A DNA stretch of 64,000 nt from Streptomyces sp. ISL-12 (GTDB taxonomy: Bacteria > Actinomycetota > Actinomycetes > Streptomycetales > Streptomycetaceae): contig NZ_JAGGOO010000015.1 of NCBI RefSeq assembly GCF_018614415.1, positions 50,533-114,532 of the forward strand, given 5' to 3'. Positions 1 through 10,674 of the stretch are shown here, piece after piece. Both the position numbers and the translations under genes were made by a program. How positions within the stretch are numbered: position 1 is the stretch's first letter; each line of letters starts with the position of its first letter. The notes under the pieces were generated by a model. The model saw only the letters and a list, made by a program, of their open reading frames with translations, was not told the DNA's origin and searched no databases.

Positions 1-122
1 CGCACGAGCCGCCGCACGATCCTTCGCCGACCGAGCACCTCAGCTCACACGACGCGCCGCAGGACACATCGGCCTCCGACCCCTCCCACCCGGCGGGGCC
101 CACTGCCGAGGAGGGGGAGTGA
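1..122 (+). CDS. nuoE: NADH-quinone oxidoreductase subunit E, C-terminal fragment
   Basis: Only the last 39 codons are in the window, read from base 3 to a TGA at 120-122. The visible tail is rich in His, Pro, Ser and Asp, looks disordered and ends in an acidic AEEGE. The iron-sulfur part of NuoE lies outside. Identification rests on position: the stop overlaps the start of nuoF, the usual nuoE-nuoF arrangement. NuoE carries a [2Fe-2S] cluster in the peripheral NADH-input module of complex I. A long disordered tail after NuoE is not part of the core fold and appears to be a lineage-specific extension. Confidence 0.75.
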   Translation, partial: HEPPHDPSPTEHLSSHDAPQDTSASDPSHPAGPTAEEGE

Positions 123-1471
123 TGACCTTGGCCGCCGAGATCAAGGACACCGGCCCGGAGAAGCTGCTCGCACCCGTGCTGTCGGCCTTCTGGGACGAGG
201 ACAGGTCCTGGACGCTGGACGTCTACCGAAGGCACGAGGGCTACGAGGGGCTCCGCAAGGCGCTGGCCATGTCCCCGGACGACCTCATCGCGTACGTCAA
301 GGAAGCCGGTCTGCGAGGACGCGGCGGCGCCGGGTTCCCCACCGGGATGAAGTGGCAGTTCATCCCCCAGGGGGACGGCAAGCCGCACTATCTGGTTGTC
401 AACGCCGACGAATCGGAGCCGGGGACGTGCAAGGACATCCCGCTCCTCTTCGCGAACCCGCACAGCCTCATCGAGGGCATCGTCATCGCGTGCTACGCCA
501 TCAGGTCGTCGCATGCCTTCATCTATCTGCGGGGTGAAGTCGTCCCCGTGCTGCGGCGGCTGCACTCAGCCGTCGCTGAGGCCTACGCGGCGGGCTTCCT
601 CGGCGAGAACATCCTGGGCAGCGGACTCGATCTGAACCTCACCGTGCACGCGGGCGCGGGCGCGTACATCTGCGGTGAGGAGACCGCACTGCTCGACTCG
701 CTCGAAGGCCGCCGTGGTCAGCCGCGGCTGCGTCCCCCCTTCCCCGCCGTGGCCGGCCTCTACGCCTGCCCCACTGTGGTGAACAACGTCGAGTCGATCG
801 CGTCGGTTCCCGCGATCCTGAACAAGGGCAAGGACTGGTTCAGGTCGATGGGGAGCGAGAAGTCCCCGGGCTTCACGCTGTACTCCCTCTCCGGCCATGT
901 CGCAGGCCCCGGCCAGTACGAGGCGCCGCTCGGCATCACGCTGCGCCAGCTCCTCGACATGAGCGGGGGCATGCGCCCCGGCCACCGCCTGAAGTTCTGG
1001 ACGCCGGGCGGCTCCTCGACGCCGATGTTCACCGAAGAACACCTCGACGTCCCCCTTGATTACGAAGGAGTGGGCGCCGCCGGTTCCATGCTCGGAACGA
1101 AAGCCCTCCAGTGCTTCGACGAGACGACCTGCGTGGTCCGCGCGGTCACCCGCTGGACCGAGTTCTACGCCCACGAGTCCTGCGGCAAGTGCACGCCCTG
1201 CCGCGAAGGGACGTACTGGCTGGTGCAGCTGCTGCGCGACATCGAGGCCGGCAAGGGCCGCATGGAAGACCTCGACAAGCTGAACGACATCGCCGACAAC
1301 ATCAACGGCAAGTCCTTCTGCGCCCTCGGCGACGGCGCCGCCTCGCCGATCTTCTCCTCGCTGAAGTACTTCCGTGAGGAGTACGAGCAGCACATCACGG
1401 GCCGCGGCTGCCCCTTCGACCCCGCGAAGTCGACGGCCTGGGCCGACCACCGTACGGAGGTGAAGGCATGA
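119..1471 (+). CDS. nuoF: NADH-quinone oxidoreductase subunit F (NADH/FMN subunit)
   Basis: NuoF oxidises NADH at FMN and passes electrons to a [4Fe-4S] cluster (N3). The protein is 450 residues, normal for the family. The glycine-rich nucleotide-binding stretch [13 protein letters not shown] is near residues 65-77. The N3 cysteines are visible as CGKCTPC (C355, C358, C361) plus C401 in FCALGDG. GTG at 119 and ATG at 122 are adjacent possible starts, both served by a GAGGAGG ribosome site just upstream and both overlapping the nuoE stop. The stop overlaps nuoG by four bases (ATGA), so the two are translationally coupled. The product acts on the cytoplasmic arm of complex I. Confidence 0.97.
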   Translation: MMTLAAEIKDTGPEKLLAPVLSAFWDEDRSWTLDVYRRHEGYEGLRKALAMSPDDLIAYVKEAGLRGRGGAGFPTGMKWQFIPQGDGKPHYLVVNADESEPGTCKDIPLLFANPHSLIEGIVIACYAIRSSHAFIYLRGEVVPVLRRLHSAVAEAYAAGFLGENILGSGLDLNLTVHAGAGAYICGEETALLDSLEGRRGQPRLRPPFPAVAGLYACPTVVNNVESIASVPAILNKGKDWFRSMGSEKSPGFTLYSLSGHVAGPGQYEAPLGITLRQLLDMSGGMRPGHRLKFWTPGGSSTPMFTEEHLDVPLDYEGVGAAGSMLGTKALQCFDETTCVVRAVTRWTEFYAHESCGKCTPCREGTYWLVQLLRDIEAGKGRMEDLDKLNDIADNINGKSFCALGDGAASPIFSSLKYFREEYEQHITGRGCPFDPAKSTAWADHRTEVKA

Positions 1472-3972
1472 CGGTGACCACGAGCGCCCCCTCCGGCGGA
1501 GGAGAGGCCGCGGTCCCGCCCGAGGACCTGGTGTCGCTGACCATCGACGGCGTGGCGATCAGCGTGCCCAAGGGCACCCTGGTCATCCGGGCCGCCGAGC
1601 AGCTCGGCATCGAGATCCCCCGGTTCTGCGACCACCCGCTCCTCGACCCGGCCGGCGCCTGCCGGCAGTGCATCGTCGAGGTCGAGGGCCAGCGCAAGCC
1701 GATGGCGTCCTGCACCATCACCTGCACCGACGGGATGGTGGTCAGGACCCACCTCACCTCGCCGGTCGCGGAGAAGGCCCAGAAGGGTGTGATGGAGCTG
1801 CTGCTCATCAACCACCCGCTGGACTGCCCGGTCTGCGACAAGGGCGGCGAGTGCCCGCTGCAGAACCAGGCGATGTCGCACGGCAACGCCGAGTCCCGCT
1901 TCGAAGGCAAGAAGCGGACCTACGAGAAGCCCGTGCCGATCTCCACGCAGGTGCTGCTCGACCGCGAGCGGTGCGTGCTGTGCGCCCGCTGCACCCGGTT
2001 CTCCAACCAGATCGCGGGCGACCCGATGATCGAGCTGATCGAACGCGGCGCGCTCCAGCAGGTCGGCACCGGCGAGGGCGACCCCTTCGAGTCGTACTTC
2101 TCCGGGAACACCATCCAGATCTGCCCGGTCGGCGCGCTCACCTCGGCGGCGTACCGGTTCCGCTCCCGCCCCTTCGACCTGGTCTCCTCGCCGTCGGTGT
2201 GCGAGCACTGCGCCGGCGGCTGCGCGACCCGCACCGATCACCGGCGCGGCAAGGTCATGCGGCGCCTGGCGGCGCACGACCCCGAGGTCAACGAGGAGTG
2301 GATCTGCGACAAGGGGCGGTTCGGGTTCCGGTACGCGCAGCAGCGGGACCGGCTCACCACGCCCCTGGTGCGCAACGCGGAGGGCGAGCTGGAGCCCGCC
2401 TCCTGGCCGGAGGCGCTGCAGATCGCCGCGCAGGGACTGCTGGCCTCACGCGGCCGGACCGGGGTGCTGACCGGCGGACGGCTCACCATGGAGGACGCCT
2501 ACGCGTACAGCAAGTTCGCGCGCGTGGCGCTCGACACCAACGACATCGACTTCCGCGCGCGCGTGCACAGCGCCGAGGAGGCCGACTTCCTGGCGGCCCG
2601 GGTGGCGGGCCGGGGCCGCGACCTCGACGGTACGGGGGTGACGTACGCGGCGCTGGAGAAGGCGCCCGCGGTGCTCCTGGTCGGGTTCGAGGCCGAGGAG
2701 GAGGCGCCCGGGGTCTTCCTGCGGCTGCGCAAGGCGTGGCGGGGGCACGGGCAGAAGGTGTTCGCCCTGGCGACGCACGCCACGCGCGGTCTGGAGAAGG
2801 CCGGCGGCACGCTGCTGCCCGCCGCGCCCGGTACCGAGACCGAGTGGCTGGACGCGCTCGCGGGCGGGGTCGGCCTGGAGGACGACGGCACCCGGGCCGC
2901 CGAGGCGCTGCGCGCCCAGGGCGCGGTCATCGTCGTCGGCGAGCGGCTGGCGGCCGTCGCCGGGGGCCTGACTGCCGCCGTGCGGACCGCGTCCGCGACC
3001 GGCGCCCGGCTGGTGTGGATTCCGCGCCGGGCCGGGGAGCGTGCCGCCATCGAGGCGGGCGCGCTGCCGACGCTGCTGCCGGGCGGGCGTCCGGCGACCG
3101 ACCCGCGCGCGCGGGACGAGGTCGCCGCCGTCTGGGGCGTGGCCGCGCTGCCGCACCGCTACGGCCGGGACACCGGCCGGATCATCGAGGCCGCCGCCGA
3201 CGGCGAACTCCAGGCGCTGCTGGTCGCGGGCGTGGAGGTCGCAGACCTGCCCGACCCGGAACGCGCGCGTGCCGCACTGGCCGAGGCCGGGTTCGTGGTG
3301 TCGCTGGAGTTGCGGCCCGGCGAGGTCACCGAGCTGGCCGACGTGGTCCTGCCCGTCGCGGCGGTCGCCGAGAAGGCGGGCACCTTCGTCAACTGGGAGG
3401 GCCGGGTCCGCTTCTTCGAGGCCGCGCTCAAGCCCGACCAGATGTCCCGGCGCCTGGCGCCCACCGACGCGCGGGTCCTCCAGATGCTGGCCGACGCCAT
3501 GGACGTACACCTCGGGCTGCCGGACCTGCGGACGGTGCGCGCGGAGATCGACCGGATCGGGCCCTGGGAGGGGCCGTCGGCCACCGAGCCCCTGGAGCGG
3601 GCCGCCGCGCTGCCCCGGCCGGCCGCCGGGGAGGCGGTGCTCGCCGGGCACCGGCTGCTGCTGGACCAGGGCCGCCTCCAGGAGGGCGACGAGGCGCTGG
3701 CCGGCACCCGGCACGCGGCACGCGCGCGCGTGTCGGCCGCCACGGCCGCCGAGGCGGGCGTCAAGGACGGCGACGTCCTCGCGGTCACCGGCCCGGCGGG
3801 AGTCGTCGAACTTCCGCTCCAGGTCACCGAGATGCCCGACCGGGTGGTGTGGCTGCCGCTGAACTCCACCGGCGCGGGCGTCGCCTCCGACGCCGGGGTA
3901 CTGCCCGGCTCCCTCGTCCGCATCGGCCCGGCGACGACCGTCGGCGCGGCCCCCGAGGAGGTGGAGGCATGA
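1468..3972 (+). CDS. nuoG: NADH-quinone oxidoreductase subunit G (large iron-sulfur subunit)
   Basis: An 834-residue molybdopterin-oxidoreductase-type subunit that wires electrons from NuoF towards NuoI/NuoB. Ligands can be read directly: [2Fe-2S] C54, C65, C68 and C82; the His-Cys3 cluster H116, C120, C123 and C129; a [4Fe-4S] set C169, C172, C175 and C219; and a further set C245, C248, C252 and C280 matching the N7 cluster found only in some bacteria. The remaining ~550 residues are the degenerate molybdopterin-binding domain, as usual for NuoG. It starts inside the nuoF stop and its own stop overlaps nuoH by four bases. Confidence 0.96.
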   Translation: MTVTTSAPSGGGEAAVPPEDLVSLTIDGVAISVPKGTLVIRAAEQLGIEIPRFCDHPLLDPAGACRQCIVEVEGQRKPMASCTITCTDGMVVRTHLTSPVAEKAQKGVMELLLINHPLDCPVCDKGGECPLQNQAMSHGNAESRFEGKKRTYEKPVPISTQVLLDRERCVLCARCTRFSNQIAGDPMIELIERGALQQVGTGEGDPFESYFSGNTIQICPVGALTSAAYRFRSRPFDLVSSPSVCEHCAGGCATRTDHRRGKVMRRLAAHDPEVNEEWICDKGRFGFRYAQQRDRLTTPLVRNAEGELEPASWPEALQIAAQGLLASRGRTGVLTGGRLTMEDAYAYSKFARVALDTNDIDFRARVHSAEEADFLAARVAGRGRDLDGTGVTYAALEKAPAVLLVGFEAEEEAPGVFLRLRKAWRGHGQKVFALATHATRGLEKAGGTLLPAAPGTETEWLDALAGGVGLEDDGTRAAEALRAQGAVIVVGERLAAVAGGLTAAVRTASATGARLVWIPRRAGERAAIEAGALPTLLPGGRPATDPRARDEVAAVWGVAALPHRYGRDTGRIIEAAADGELQALLVAGVEVADLPDPERARAALAEAGFVVSLELRPGEVTELADVVLPVAAVAEKAGTFVNWEGRVRFFEAALKPDQMSRRLAPTDARVLQMLADAMDVHLGLPDLRTVRAEIDRIGPWEGPSATEPLERAAALPRPAAGEAVLAGHRLLLDQGRLQEGDEALAGTRHAARARVSAATAAEAGVKDGDVLAVTGPAGVVELPLQVTEMPDRVVWLPLNSTGAGVASDAGVLPGSLVRIGPATTVGAAPEEVEA

Positions 3973-5357
3973 GCGCGTACCTCGCCGCTGAAGACCTCTC
4001 GATGTTCGGCCAGGACCCCTGGTGGCTGGTCGTCGTCAAGGCGGTGTTCTGCTTCGCGTTCCTGATGGTGACCGTACTGATCGCCATCGTCATGGAGCGC
4101 AAGGTCGTCGCCTGGATGCAGTTGCGCATCGGCCCCAACCGGCACGGCCCCTGGGGCATGCTCCAGTCGCTCGCCGACGGCGTGAAGCTGATGCTCAAGG
4201 AAGACGTCGTCGTCAAACGCGCCGACAAGGCGGTGTACGTCCTCGCGCCGGTCGTCGCGGCCATCCCGGCCTTCATGGCGTTCGCCGTGATCCCCTTCGG
4301 ACCGGCCGGCAACGAGGTCTCGATCTTCGGTCAGCGCACCACCATGCAGCTCACCGACCTGCCGATCGCCATGCTGTACATCCTGGCGGTCGCCTCGGTC
4401 GGCATCTACGGCATCGTCCTGGCGGGCTGGAGCTCCGGCTCGACCTACCCGCTCCTCGGCGGCCTGCGCTCCTGCGCGCAGATGATCTCCTACGAGATCG
4501 CCATGGGCGCCGCGTTCGCCTCGGTGTTCCTCTACTCGGGCTCCATGTCGACCTCCGCGATCGTCGAGCAGCAGGCCGACCGCTGGTACATCCTGCTGCT
4601 GCCGGTCTCCTTCCTGCTCTACGTCGTCACGATGGTCGGCGAGACCAACCGCGCCCCCTTCGACATGCCGGAGTCCGAGGGCGACCTGGTGGGCGGCTTC
4701 AACACCGAGTACTCGTCGATCAAGTTCGCGATGTTCATGCTCGCCGAGTACGTGAACATGGTGACGGTCTCGGCGGTCACCACCACCCTCTTCCTCGGCG
4801 GCTGGCGGGCCCCCTGGCCGGTCAGCACCTTCTGGGAGGGCGCCAACCACGGCTGGTGGCCGATGCTGTGGTTCGTCGTCAAGCTCCAGCTGCTGCTGTT
4901 CTTCTTCGTCTGGCTGCGCGGCACGCTGCCCCGGGTCCGCTACGACCAGCTGATGAAGCTCGGCTGGAAGGTCCTCATCCCGGTCTCGCTGGTCTGGCTG
5001 ATGCTCGTCGCGACCGTCCGGGCGCTGCGGAACGAGAACTACGACTTCGCAGACATCGCGCTCTACGTCTGCGGCGGCGTGATCGTCGTCCTGCTGCTCT
5101 CCTTCCTCTTCGACCTGTACCGCGACAAGGGGAAGCGGGCTGAGCAGCCCGCCGAGGAGTCGGCCGCGTTCGACCCGATGGCCGGGGGGTTCCCCGTGCC
5201 GCCGCTGCCGGGACAGGAGTTGCCGCCGGTGCCCAGGCGCGGTCCGCGCCGGGAGCGGGAGCTGATTGTCAGTGGTGGGGTCGATACTCACAGTGACGGA
5301 CCCGTGGGCGGATCCACGGGCGGACCTACGGATGGAAAGGAGGCGTCCGATGGCTGA
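3969..5357 (+). CDS. nuoH: NADH-quinone oxidoreductase subunit H (membrane, quinone site)
   Basis: A multi-spanning membrane protein of 462 residues that forms the quinone chamber roof with NuoB and NuoD and connects to the proton-pumping arm. Family signatures include the [11 protein letters not shown] loop after the first helix and the [20 protein letters not shown] loop. The start overlaps the nuoG stop (ATGA). The last ~70 residues, after the final helix, are a Pro/Gly-rich polar tail absent from shorter NuoH proteins such as the second copy in this window (322 residues). The stop overlaps nuoI by eight bases. Confidence 0.96.
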   Translation: MSAYLAAEDLSMFGQDPWWLVVVKAVFCFAFLMVTVLIAIVMERKVVAWMQLRIGPNRHGPWGMLQSLADGVKLMLKEDVVVKRADKAVYVLAPVVAAIPAFMAFAVIPFGPAGNEVSIFGQRTTMQLTDLPIAMLYILAVASVGIYGIVLAGWSSGSTYPLLGGLRSCAQMISYEIAMGAAFASVFLYSGSMSTSAIVEQQADRWYILLLPVSFLLYVVTMVGETNRAPFDMPESEGDLVGGFNTEYSSIKFAMFMLAEYVNMVTVSAVTTTLFLGGWRAPWPVSTFWEGANHGWWPMLWFVVKLQLLLFFFVWLRGTLPRVRYDQLMKLGWKVLIPVSLVWLMLVATVRALRNENYDFADIALYVCGGVIVVLLLSFLFDLYRDKGKRAEQPAEESAAFDPMAGGFPVPPLPGQELPPVPRRGPRRERELIVSGGVDTHSDGPVGGSTGGPTDGKEASDG

Positions 5358-5991
5358 GGAACCGAAGGAGACCAAGCCCGGTTTCCAGAACCCCGTGGCC
5401 GGCTTCGGCGTGACCTTCAAGGCCATGTTCAAGAAGCGGCTGACCGAGCAGTACCCGGAGCAGGAGAAGACCACCGCTCCGCGATTCCACGGACGGCACC
5501 AGCTCAACCGCCATCCGGACGGCCTGGAGAAGTGCGTCGGCTGCGAGCTGTGCGCCTGGGCCTGCCCCGCCGACGCGATCTACGTCGAGGGCGCGGACAA
5601 CACGGACGAGGAGCGCTACTCGCCCGGTGAGCGGTACGGCCGCGTCTACCAGATCAACTACGCCCGCTGCATCCTGTGCGGGCTGTGCATCGAGGCGTGC
5701 CCCACGCGCGCGCTGACGATGACCAACGAGTTCGAGCTGGCCGACTCCAGCCGCGCCAACCTCATCTACACCAAGGAGCAGTTGCTCGCCGGGCTCGACG
5801 ACAACATGGTCGACACGCCGCACGCGATCTACCCGGGGACGGACGAGCAGGACTACTACCGGGGCCTGGTCACCGAGGCCGCCCCCGGTACCGAGCGGCA
5901 GGTCGCCGTCTCCAAGGGCGAGGTGCCGCAGGAGGCCGCCTCGACCTTCGGCGAGGAGGAACCGGCGGCGGAGAAGGTGATCCGCCGATGA
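5350..5991 (+). CDS. nuoI: NADH-quinone oxidoreductase subunit I (two [4Fe-4S] ferredoxin-like)
   Basis: Carries clusters N6a and N6b between NuoG and NuoB. Both binding motifs are plain: C62, C65, C68 and C72 in [12 protein letters not shown], and C107, C110, C113 and C117 in [12 protein letters not shown]. The frame is open further upstream (from 5266), but ATG 5350 is chosen. It has a strong GGAAAGGAGG ribosome site at 5334-5343 and gives the normal family N-terminus; the product is 213 residues. The ~65 residues after the second cluster domain are acidic and probably flexible. The stop overlaps nuoJ (ATGA). Confidence 0.96.
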   Translation: MAEEPKETKPGFQNPVAGFGVTFKAMFKKRLTEQYPEQEKTTAPRFHGRHQLNRHPDGLEKCVGCELCAWACPADAIYVEGADNTDEERYSPGERYGRVYQINYARCILCGLCIEACPTRALTMTNEFELADSSRANLIYTKEQLLAGLDDNMVDTPHAIYPGTDEQDYYRGLVTEAAPGTERQVAVSKGEVPQEAASTFGEEEPAAEKVIRR

Positions 5992-6806
5992 CCGCGCAGC
6001 TCGCCGCCTACTCCACATCCGCCGGAGAAGCCGTCCAGTTCTGGATCCTCGGCACGGTCGCGGTGATCGGCGCCCTGTGCACGGTGTTCATGAAGCGGGC
6101 CGTGCACAGCGCCCTCTGCCTGGCCGGCACCATGATCGTCCTGGCGGTGTTCTACCTGGCCAACGGCGCCTACTTCCTCGGCGTCGTGCAGATCGTCGTC
6201 TACACCGGCGCGATCATGATGCTGTTCCTGTTCGTGGTGATGCTGGTCGGCGTCACCGCGGCGGACTCCCTGAAGGAGACCATCAGGGGGCAGCGCTGGC
6301 TGGCCCTGCTGTGCGGGCTCGGCTTCGGCATCCTGCTGATCGCGGGCATCGGCAACGCCTCCCTCACGGAGTTCAGCGGCGTCGGACAGGCCAACGCGGG
6401 CGGCAACGTGGAGGGCCTGGCGGCCCTGATCTTCACCCAGTACGTCTTCGCGTTCGAGATCACCGGCGCCCTCCTCATCACGGCCGCGGTCGGCGCCATG
6501 GTGCTCACCCACCGCGAGCGCACCGAGCGGGCCAAGACCCAGCGGGAGCTGGCCGAGGAGCGGGTGCGGGAAGGCAAGTACCTCCCGCCGCTGCCCGCGC
6601 CCGGGGTGTACGCCCGGCACAACGCGGTGGACATCGCGGGGCTGCTGCCCGACGGCACCCCCTCCGAGCTGACCGTCAGCAAGACGCTGCGCGACCGGGG
6701 CCAGGTCCGGGACGTCTCGGCGGACGCGCTCGACGACCTGAAGGCCCTGGAACAGCGGGCCGAGGAGCGCCTGGAGCGCACGAGCAACGGGGAGGGGGCG
6801 CAGTGA
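5988..6806 (+). CDS. nuoJ: NADH-quinone oxidoreductase subunit J
   Basis: A membrane subunit of the proton-translocating arm with about five helices in the first ~180 residues, including the conserved [17 protein letters not shown] helix. At 272 residues it is ~90 longer than E. coli NuoJ. The extra C-terminal part is charged, with Arg/Glu-rich helical and linker sequence probably facing the cytoplasm. The start overlaps nuoI and the stop overlaps nuoK (GTGA), so translation is coupled throughout this block. Confidence 0.94.
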   Translation: MTAQLAAYSTSAGEAVQFWILGTVAVIGALCTVFMKRAVHSALCLAGTMIVLAVFYLANGAYFLGVVQIVVYTGAIMMLFLFVVMLVGVTAADSLKETIRGQRWLALLCGLGFGILLIAGIGNASLTEFSGVGQANAGGNVEGLAALIFTQYVFAFEITGALLITAAVGAMVLTHRERTERAKTQRELAEERVREGKYLPPLPAPGVYARHNAVDIAGLLPDGTPSELTVSKTLRDRGQVRDVSADALDDLKALEQRAEERLERTSNGEGAQ

Positions 6807-7102
6807 ATCCGGTCAACTACCTCTATCTCGCGGCCCTGCTGTTCACGATCGGCGCCACCGGGGTGCTGATCCGGCGCAACGCCATCGTGGTGTTCATGTG
6901 CGTGGAGCTGATGCTCAACGCCTGCAACCTGGCGTTCGTCGCCTTCTCCCGGATGCACGGCAATCTGGACGGCCAGATCATCGCCTTCTTCACGATGGTC
7001 GTCGCCGCAGCGGAGGTCGTGGTCGGGCTCGCGATCATCGTGTCCCTGTTCCGTTCCCGCCACTCGGCCTCGGTCGACGACGCCAGTCTGATGAAGCTGT
7101 GA
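6803..7102 (+). CDS. nuoK: NADH-quinone oxidoreductase subunit K
   Basis: A 99-residue three-helix membrane subunit, standard for the family. It retains the [14 protein letters not shown] segment, whose buried glutamate is essential for proton transfer in studied NuoK proteins, and a second acidic site in [11 protein letters not shown]. The GTG start at 6803 overlaps the nuoJ stop. A 14-base gap follows before nuoL. Confidence 0.95.
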   Translation: MNPVNYLYLAALLFTIGATGVLIRRNAIVVFMCVELMLNACNLAFVAFSRMHGNLDGQIIAFFTMVVAAAEVVVGLAIIVSLFRSRHSASVDDASLMKL

Positions 7103-7116
7103 GGGGTCGCTGAATC

Positions 7117-9081
7117 GTGGAATCTCTCATCGCGCTGCTGGTGGCAGCGCCCCTGCTGGGAGCGGCGGTGCTGCTGTGCGGCGGACGCCGGCTGGACGCC
7201 GTCGGACACTGGCTCGGCACGCTGCTGGCCGCCGCGTCCTTCGTGATCGGCGCCGTCCTGTTCACCGACATGCTGGGCAAGGGCGGTGAGGAACGCACCC
7301 TGACCCAGCACCTGTTCAGCTGGGTCCCGGTCGAGGGCTTCCAGGCCGACGTCGCCTTCCGCCTCGACCAGCTGTCGATGACGTTCGTGCTGCTGATCAC
7401 CGGCGTCGGCTCGCTGATCCACCTGTACTCGGTCGCGTACATGGAGCACGACGAGCGCCGCCGCCGCTTCTTCGGCTACCTCAACCTGTTCCTCGCGGCG
7501 ATGCTGATCCTGGTCCTCGCCGACAACTACCTGCTGCTCTACGTCGGCTGGGAGGGCGTCGGTCTCGCCTCCTACCTGCTGATCGGCTTCTGGCAGCACA
7601 AGCCCAGCGCCGCCACGGCCGCGAAGAAGGCATTCCTGGTCAACCGGGTCGGCGACATGGGCCTGTCCATCGCGATCATGCTGATGTTCCTCTGGTTCGG
7701 GACGTTCGCCTTCGGGCCGGTGCTCGGCACGGTGGCGGAGCCCGGACTCGCCGGGGAGGCCGGCGAGGGCAAGCTGACCGCGATCGCGCTGATGCTGCTG
7801 CTCGCCGCGTGCGGCAAGTCCGCCCAGGTGCCGCTGCAGTCCTGGCTCGGGGACGCGATGGAGGGCCCGACCCCGGTCTCGGCCCTCATCCACGCCGCGA
7901 CCATGGTGACGGCGGGCGTGTACCTGATCGTCCGCTCGGCCGCGGTCTTCAACGGGGCGCCGGACGCGCAACTGGTCGTCACCATCGTCGGCGCGGTCAC
8001 GCTGCTGTTCGGTGCGATCGTCGGTTGCGCCAAGGACGACATCAAGAAGGCGCTGGCCGGGTCGACCATGTCGCAGATCGGCTACATGGTGCTCGCCGCG
8101 GGCCTCGGCCCGATCGGCTACGTTTTCGCGATCATGCACCTGGTGACCCACGGCTTCTTCAAGGCGGGTCTCTTCCTCGGCGCCGGTTCGGTCATGCACG
8201 GCATGAACGACGAGGTCGACATGCGCCGCTACGGCGGCCTCAGGAAGTACATGCCGGTCACCTTCGTCACCTTCGGCCTCGGCTACCTCGCCATCATCGG
8301 CTTCCCGGGCCTGTCCGGCTTCTTCTCCAAGGACAAGATCATCGAGGCGGCGTTCGCCAAGGGCGGCACCGAGGGCTGGATCCTCGGCGCCTGCGCCCTG
8401 CTGGGCGCGGCCATCACGGCGTACTACATGACGCGCGTGATGCTGATGACGTTCTTCGGCGAGGAGCGCTGGCGCAAGGCGCCGACGCCGTCCCCGGCCG
8501 AGCCGGACGTGGAGCCCGCGGCCGAGACGCGCGGTGAGTACACACCTCCGCACCCGCACGAGTCCCCGAAGGCCATGACGGTCCCGATGATCGTGCTGGC
8601 CGTCGGGTCGGTCGCGGGCGGCGCGTTCTTCTCCCTCGGTGACCGGTTCCTGCACTGGCTGGAGCCGATCACCGCGCACGAACACGGGCATCCGCCGGTC
8701 AGCGCCCTGACGGTCACCCTTTCCACGGTCGCCGTGATGGTGATCGGCGTCGCGCTCGCCTGGGCGCAGTACGGGCGCCGCCCGGTCCCGGCCGTCGCCC
8801 CGCGTGGATCGCTGCTCACCCGGGCCGCCCGGCGCGACCTGCTCCAGGACGACTTCAACCACGTCGTCCTGGTCCGCGGCGGCGAGCACCTCACGCGCTC
8901 CCTGGTCTACGTCGACCACACCCTGGTCGACGGGGTCGTCAACGGCACGGCGGCCTCGGTCGGCGGCCTGTCCGGCCGGATGCGCAAGGTGCAGAACGGG
9001 TTCGCGCGCTCCTACGCGGTCTCGATGTTCGGCGGTGCGGCGGTCCTCGTCGCCGCGACCCTGCTGATGAGGGCGGTCTGA
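7117..9081 (+). CDS. nuoL: NADH-quinone oxidoreductase subunit L (antiporter-like)
   Basis: The distal antiporter-like proton channel subunit, 654 residues, with the many-helix core and the C-terminal lateral helix plus anchor. Recognisable parts are [16 protein letters not shown] and [12 protein letters not shown] in the proton-transfer region. The C-terminal region ends in a helix after [17 protein letters not shown] start, preceded by GAGGGG. A His/Pro/Glu-rich loop near residues 455-490 separates the core from the last helices. Confidence 0.95.
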   Translation: MESLIALLVAAPLLGAAVLLCGGRRLDAVGHWLGTLLAAASFVIGAVLFTDMLGKGGEERTLTQHLFSWVPVEGFQADVAFRLDQLSMTFVLLITGVGSLIHLYSVAYMEHDERRRRFFGYLNLFLAAMLILVLADNYLLLYVGWEGVGLASYLLIGFWQHKPSAATAAKKAFLVNRVGDMGLSIAIMLMFLWFGTFAFGPVLGTVAEPGLAGEAGEGKLTAIALMLLLAACGKSAQVPLQSWLGDAMEGPTPVSALIHAATMVTAGVYLIVRSAAVFNGAPDAQLVVTIVGAVTLLFGAIVGCAKDDIKKALAGSTMSQIGYMVLAAGLGPIGYVFAIMHLVTHGFFKAGLFLGAGSVMHGMNDEVDMRRYGGLRKYMPVTFVTFGLGYLAIIGFPGLSGFFSKDKIIEAAFAKGGTEGWILGACALLGAAITAYYMTRVMLMTFFGEERWRKAPTPSPAEPDVEPAAETRGEYTPPHPHESPKAMTVPMIVLAVGSVAGGAFFSLGDRFLHWLEPITAHEHGHPPVSALTVTLSTVAVMVIGVALAWAQYGRRPVPAVAPRGSLLTRAARRDLLQDDFNHVVLVRGGEHLTRSLVYVDHTLVDGVVNGTAASVGGLSGRMRKVQNGFARSYAVSMFGGAAVLVAATLLMRAV

Positions 9082-9087
9082 TACCGA

Positions 9088-10674
9088 ATGTCTGAATCGA
9101 GCACAGTCTTTCCCCTGCTGACAGCGACCGCGGTGCTCCCGGCCGTCGGGGCGATCGCGACGGCCGCCGTGCCGGCCGCGCGGCGCACCGCCGCCAAGTG
9201 GCTCGCGCTGCTGTTCTCGCTGGCCACGCTCGTCCTCGCGGTCGTGATCCTGATCCGCTTCGACCCGGACGGCGACCGTTACCAGCTCACCGAGTCGCAC
9301 TCCTGGATCGCCGACTTCGGCGTCCGCTACGAACTGGGCGTGGACGGCATCGCGGTGGCGCTGATCGCGCTGACCGCCCTGCTGATCCCGTTCATCATCC
9401 TGGCCGGGTGGCACGACGCCGACCCGCTGGAGACCGGCAGCAGCCGGTGGCGGCCGACGCAGGGCTTCTTCGCCCTGATCCTGGCCGTCGAGGCGATGGT
9501 GATCATCTCGTTCGAGGCCACCGACGTCTTCCTCTTCTACATCTTCTTCGAAGCCATGCTCATCCCGATGTACTTCCTCATCGGCGGCTTCGGCGACCGG
9601 GCCCACGAGCACGGCGAGAAGACGGCGGCGACGCAGCGCTCGTACGCGGCGGTGAAGTTCCTCCTCTACAACCTGGCCGGCGGACTGATCATGCTGGCCG
9701 CGGTGATCGGGCTGTACGTGGTCGCCGGGAACTTCTCGCTCACCGAGATCGCCGAGGCACGGGCCAACGGCACGCTCGACATGGCGACCGACACCGAACG
9801 CTGGCTGTTCCTCGGCTTCTTCTTCGCCTTCGCGGTGAAGGCGCCACTGTGGCCGCTGCACACCTGGCTGCCCAACGCCATGCAGGAGTCCACCGCCCCG
9901 GTCGCCGTGCTGATCACGGCGGTCGTCGACAAGGTGGGCACCTTCGCGATGCTCCGCTTCTGCCTCCAGCTCTTCCCGGAGGCCAGCAAGTGGGCGACGC
10001 CGGTCGTCCTCGTCCTGGCACTGATCAGCATCATCTACGGTGCGCTGCTCGCGGTCGGCCAGCGGGACATCAAGCGGCTGGTGGCGTACGCGTCGATCTC
10101 GCACTTCGGCTTCATCATCATGGGCATCTTCGCGATGACCAGCCAGGGCCAGTCCGGCGCGACGCTCTACATGGTCAACCACGGCATCTCGACCGCCGCG
10201 CTGATGCTGGTGGCCGGCTTCCTGATCTCCCGGCGCGGCTCGCGGCTCATCGCCGACTACGGCGGTGTGCAGAAGGTCGCCCCGGTGCTCGCGGGCACCT
10301 TCCTGATCGGCGGTCTGGCCACCCTGTCGCTGCCGGGGCTGGCGCCGTTCGTGAGTGAGTTCCTGGTCCTGGTCGGGACGTTCACGCGCTACCCGGTGGT
10401 CGGCATCATCGCGACCTTCGGCATCGTGCTCGCCGCGCTCTACACCCTCGTCCTCTACCAGCGGACGATGACCGGCCCGGTCAAACCCGAGGTCGCCGCG
10501 ATGCCGGATCTGCGCGTGCGTGAACTGGCGGTCGCCGTGCCGCTGGTCGCGCTGCTGATCTTCCTGGGCGTCTACCCCAAGCCCGTCACGGACATCATCG
10601 ACCCGGCGGTCAAGCAGACCATGTCCGACGTACAGCAGAAGGACCCCCGGCCCGAGGTGGAGGCGGCCAAGTGA
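9088..10674 (+). CDS. nuoM: NADH-quinone oxidoreductase subunit M (antiporter-like)
   Basis: The second antiporter-like subunit of the proton-pumping arm, 528 residues. The FFEAMLIPMYFLIGGFG segment contains the key helix-5 glutamate, and the APLWPLHTWLPNAMQESTAP loop is typical of NuoM. The six-base gap from nuoL and the GTGA overlap with nuoN keep it inside the operon. The ribosome site is weak, so it probably depends on upstream translation. Confidence 0.95.
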   Translation: MSESSTVFPLLTATAVLPAVGAIATAAVPAARRTAAKWLALLFSLATLVLAVVILIRFDPDGDRYQLTESHSWIADFGVRYELGVDGIAVALIALTALLIPFIILAGWHDADPLETGSSRWRPTQGFFALILAVEAMVIISFEATDVFLFYIFFEAMLIPMYFLIGGFGDRAHEHGEKTAATQRSYAAVKFLLYNLAGGLIMLAAVIGLYVVAGNFSLTEIAEARANGTLDMATDTERWLFLGFFFAFAVKAPLWPLHTWLPNAMQESTAPVAVLITAVVDKVGTFAMLRFCLQLFPEASKWATPVVLVLALISIIYGALLAVGQRDIKRLVAYASISHFGFIIMGIFAMTSQGQSGATLYMVNHGISTAALMLVAGFLISRRGSRLIADYGGVQKVAPVLAGTFLIGGLATLSLPGLAPFVSEFLVLVGTFTRYPVVGIIATFGIVLAALYTLVLYQRTMTGPVKPEVAAMPDLRVRELAVAVPLVALLIFLGVYPKPVTDIIDPAVKQTMSDVQQKDPRPEVEAAK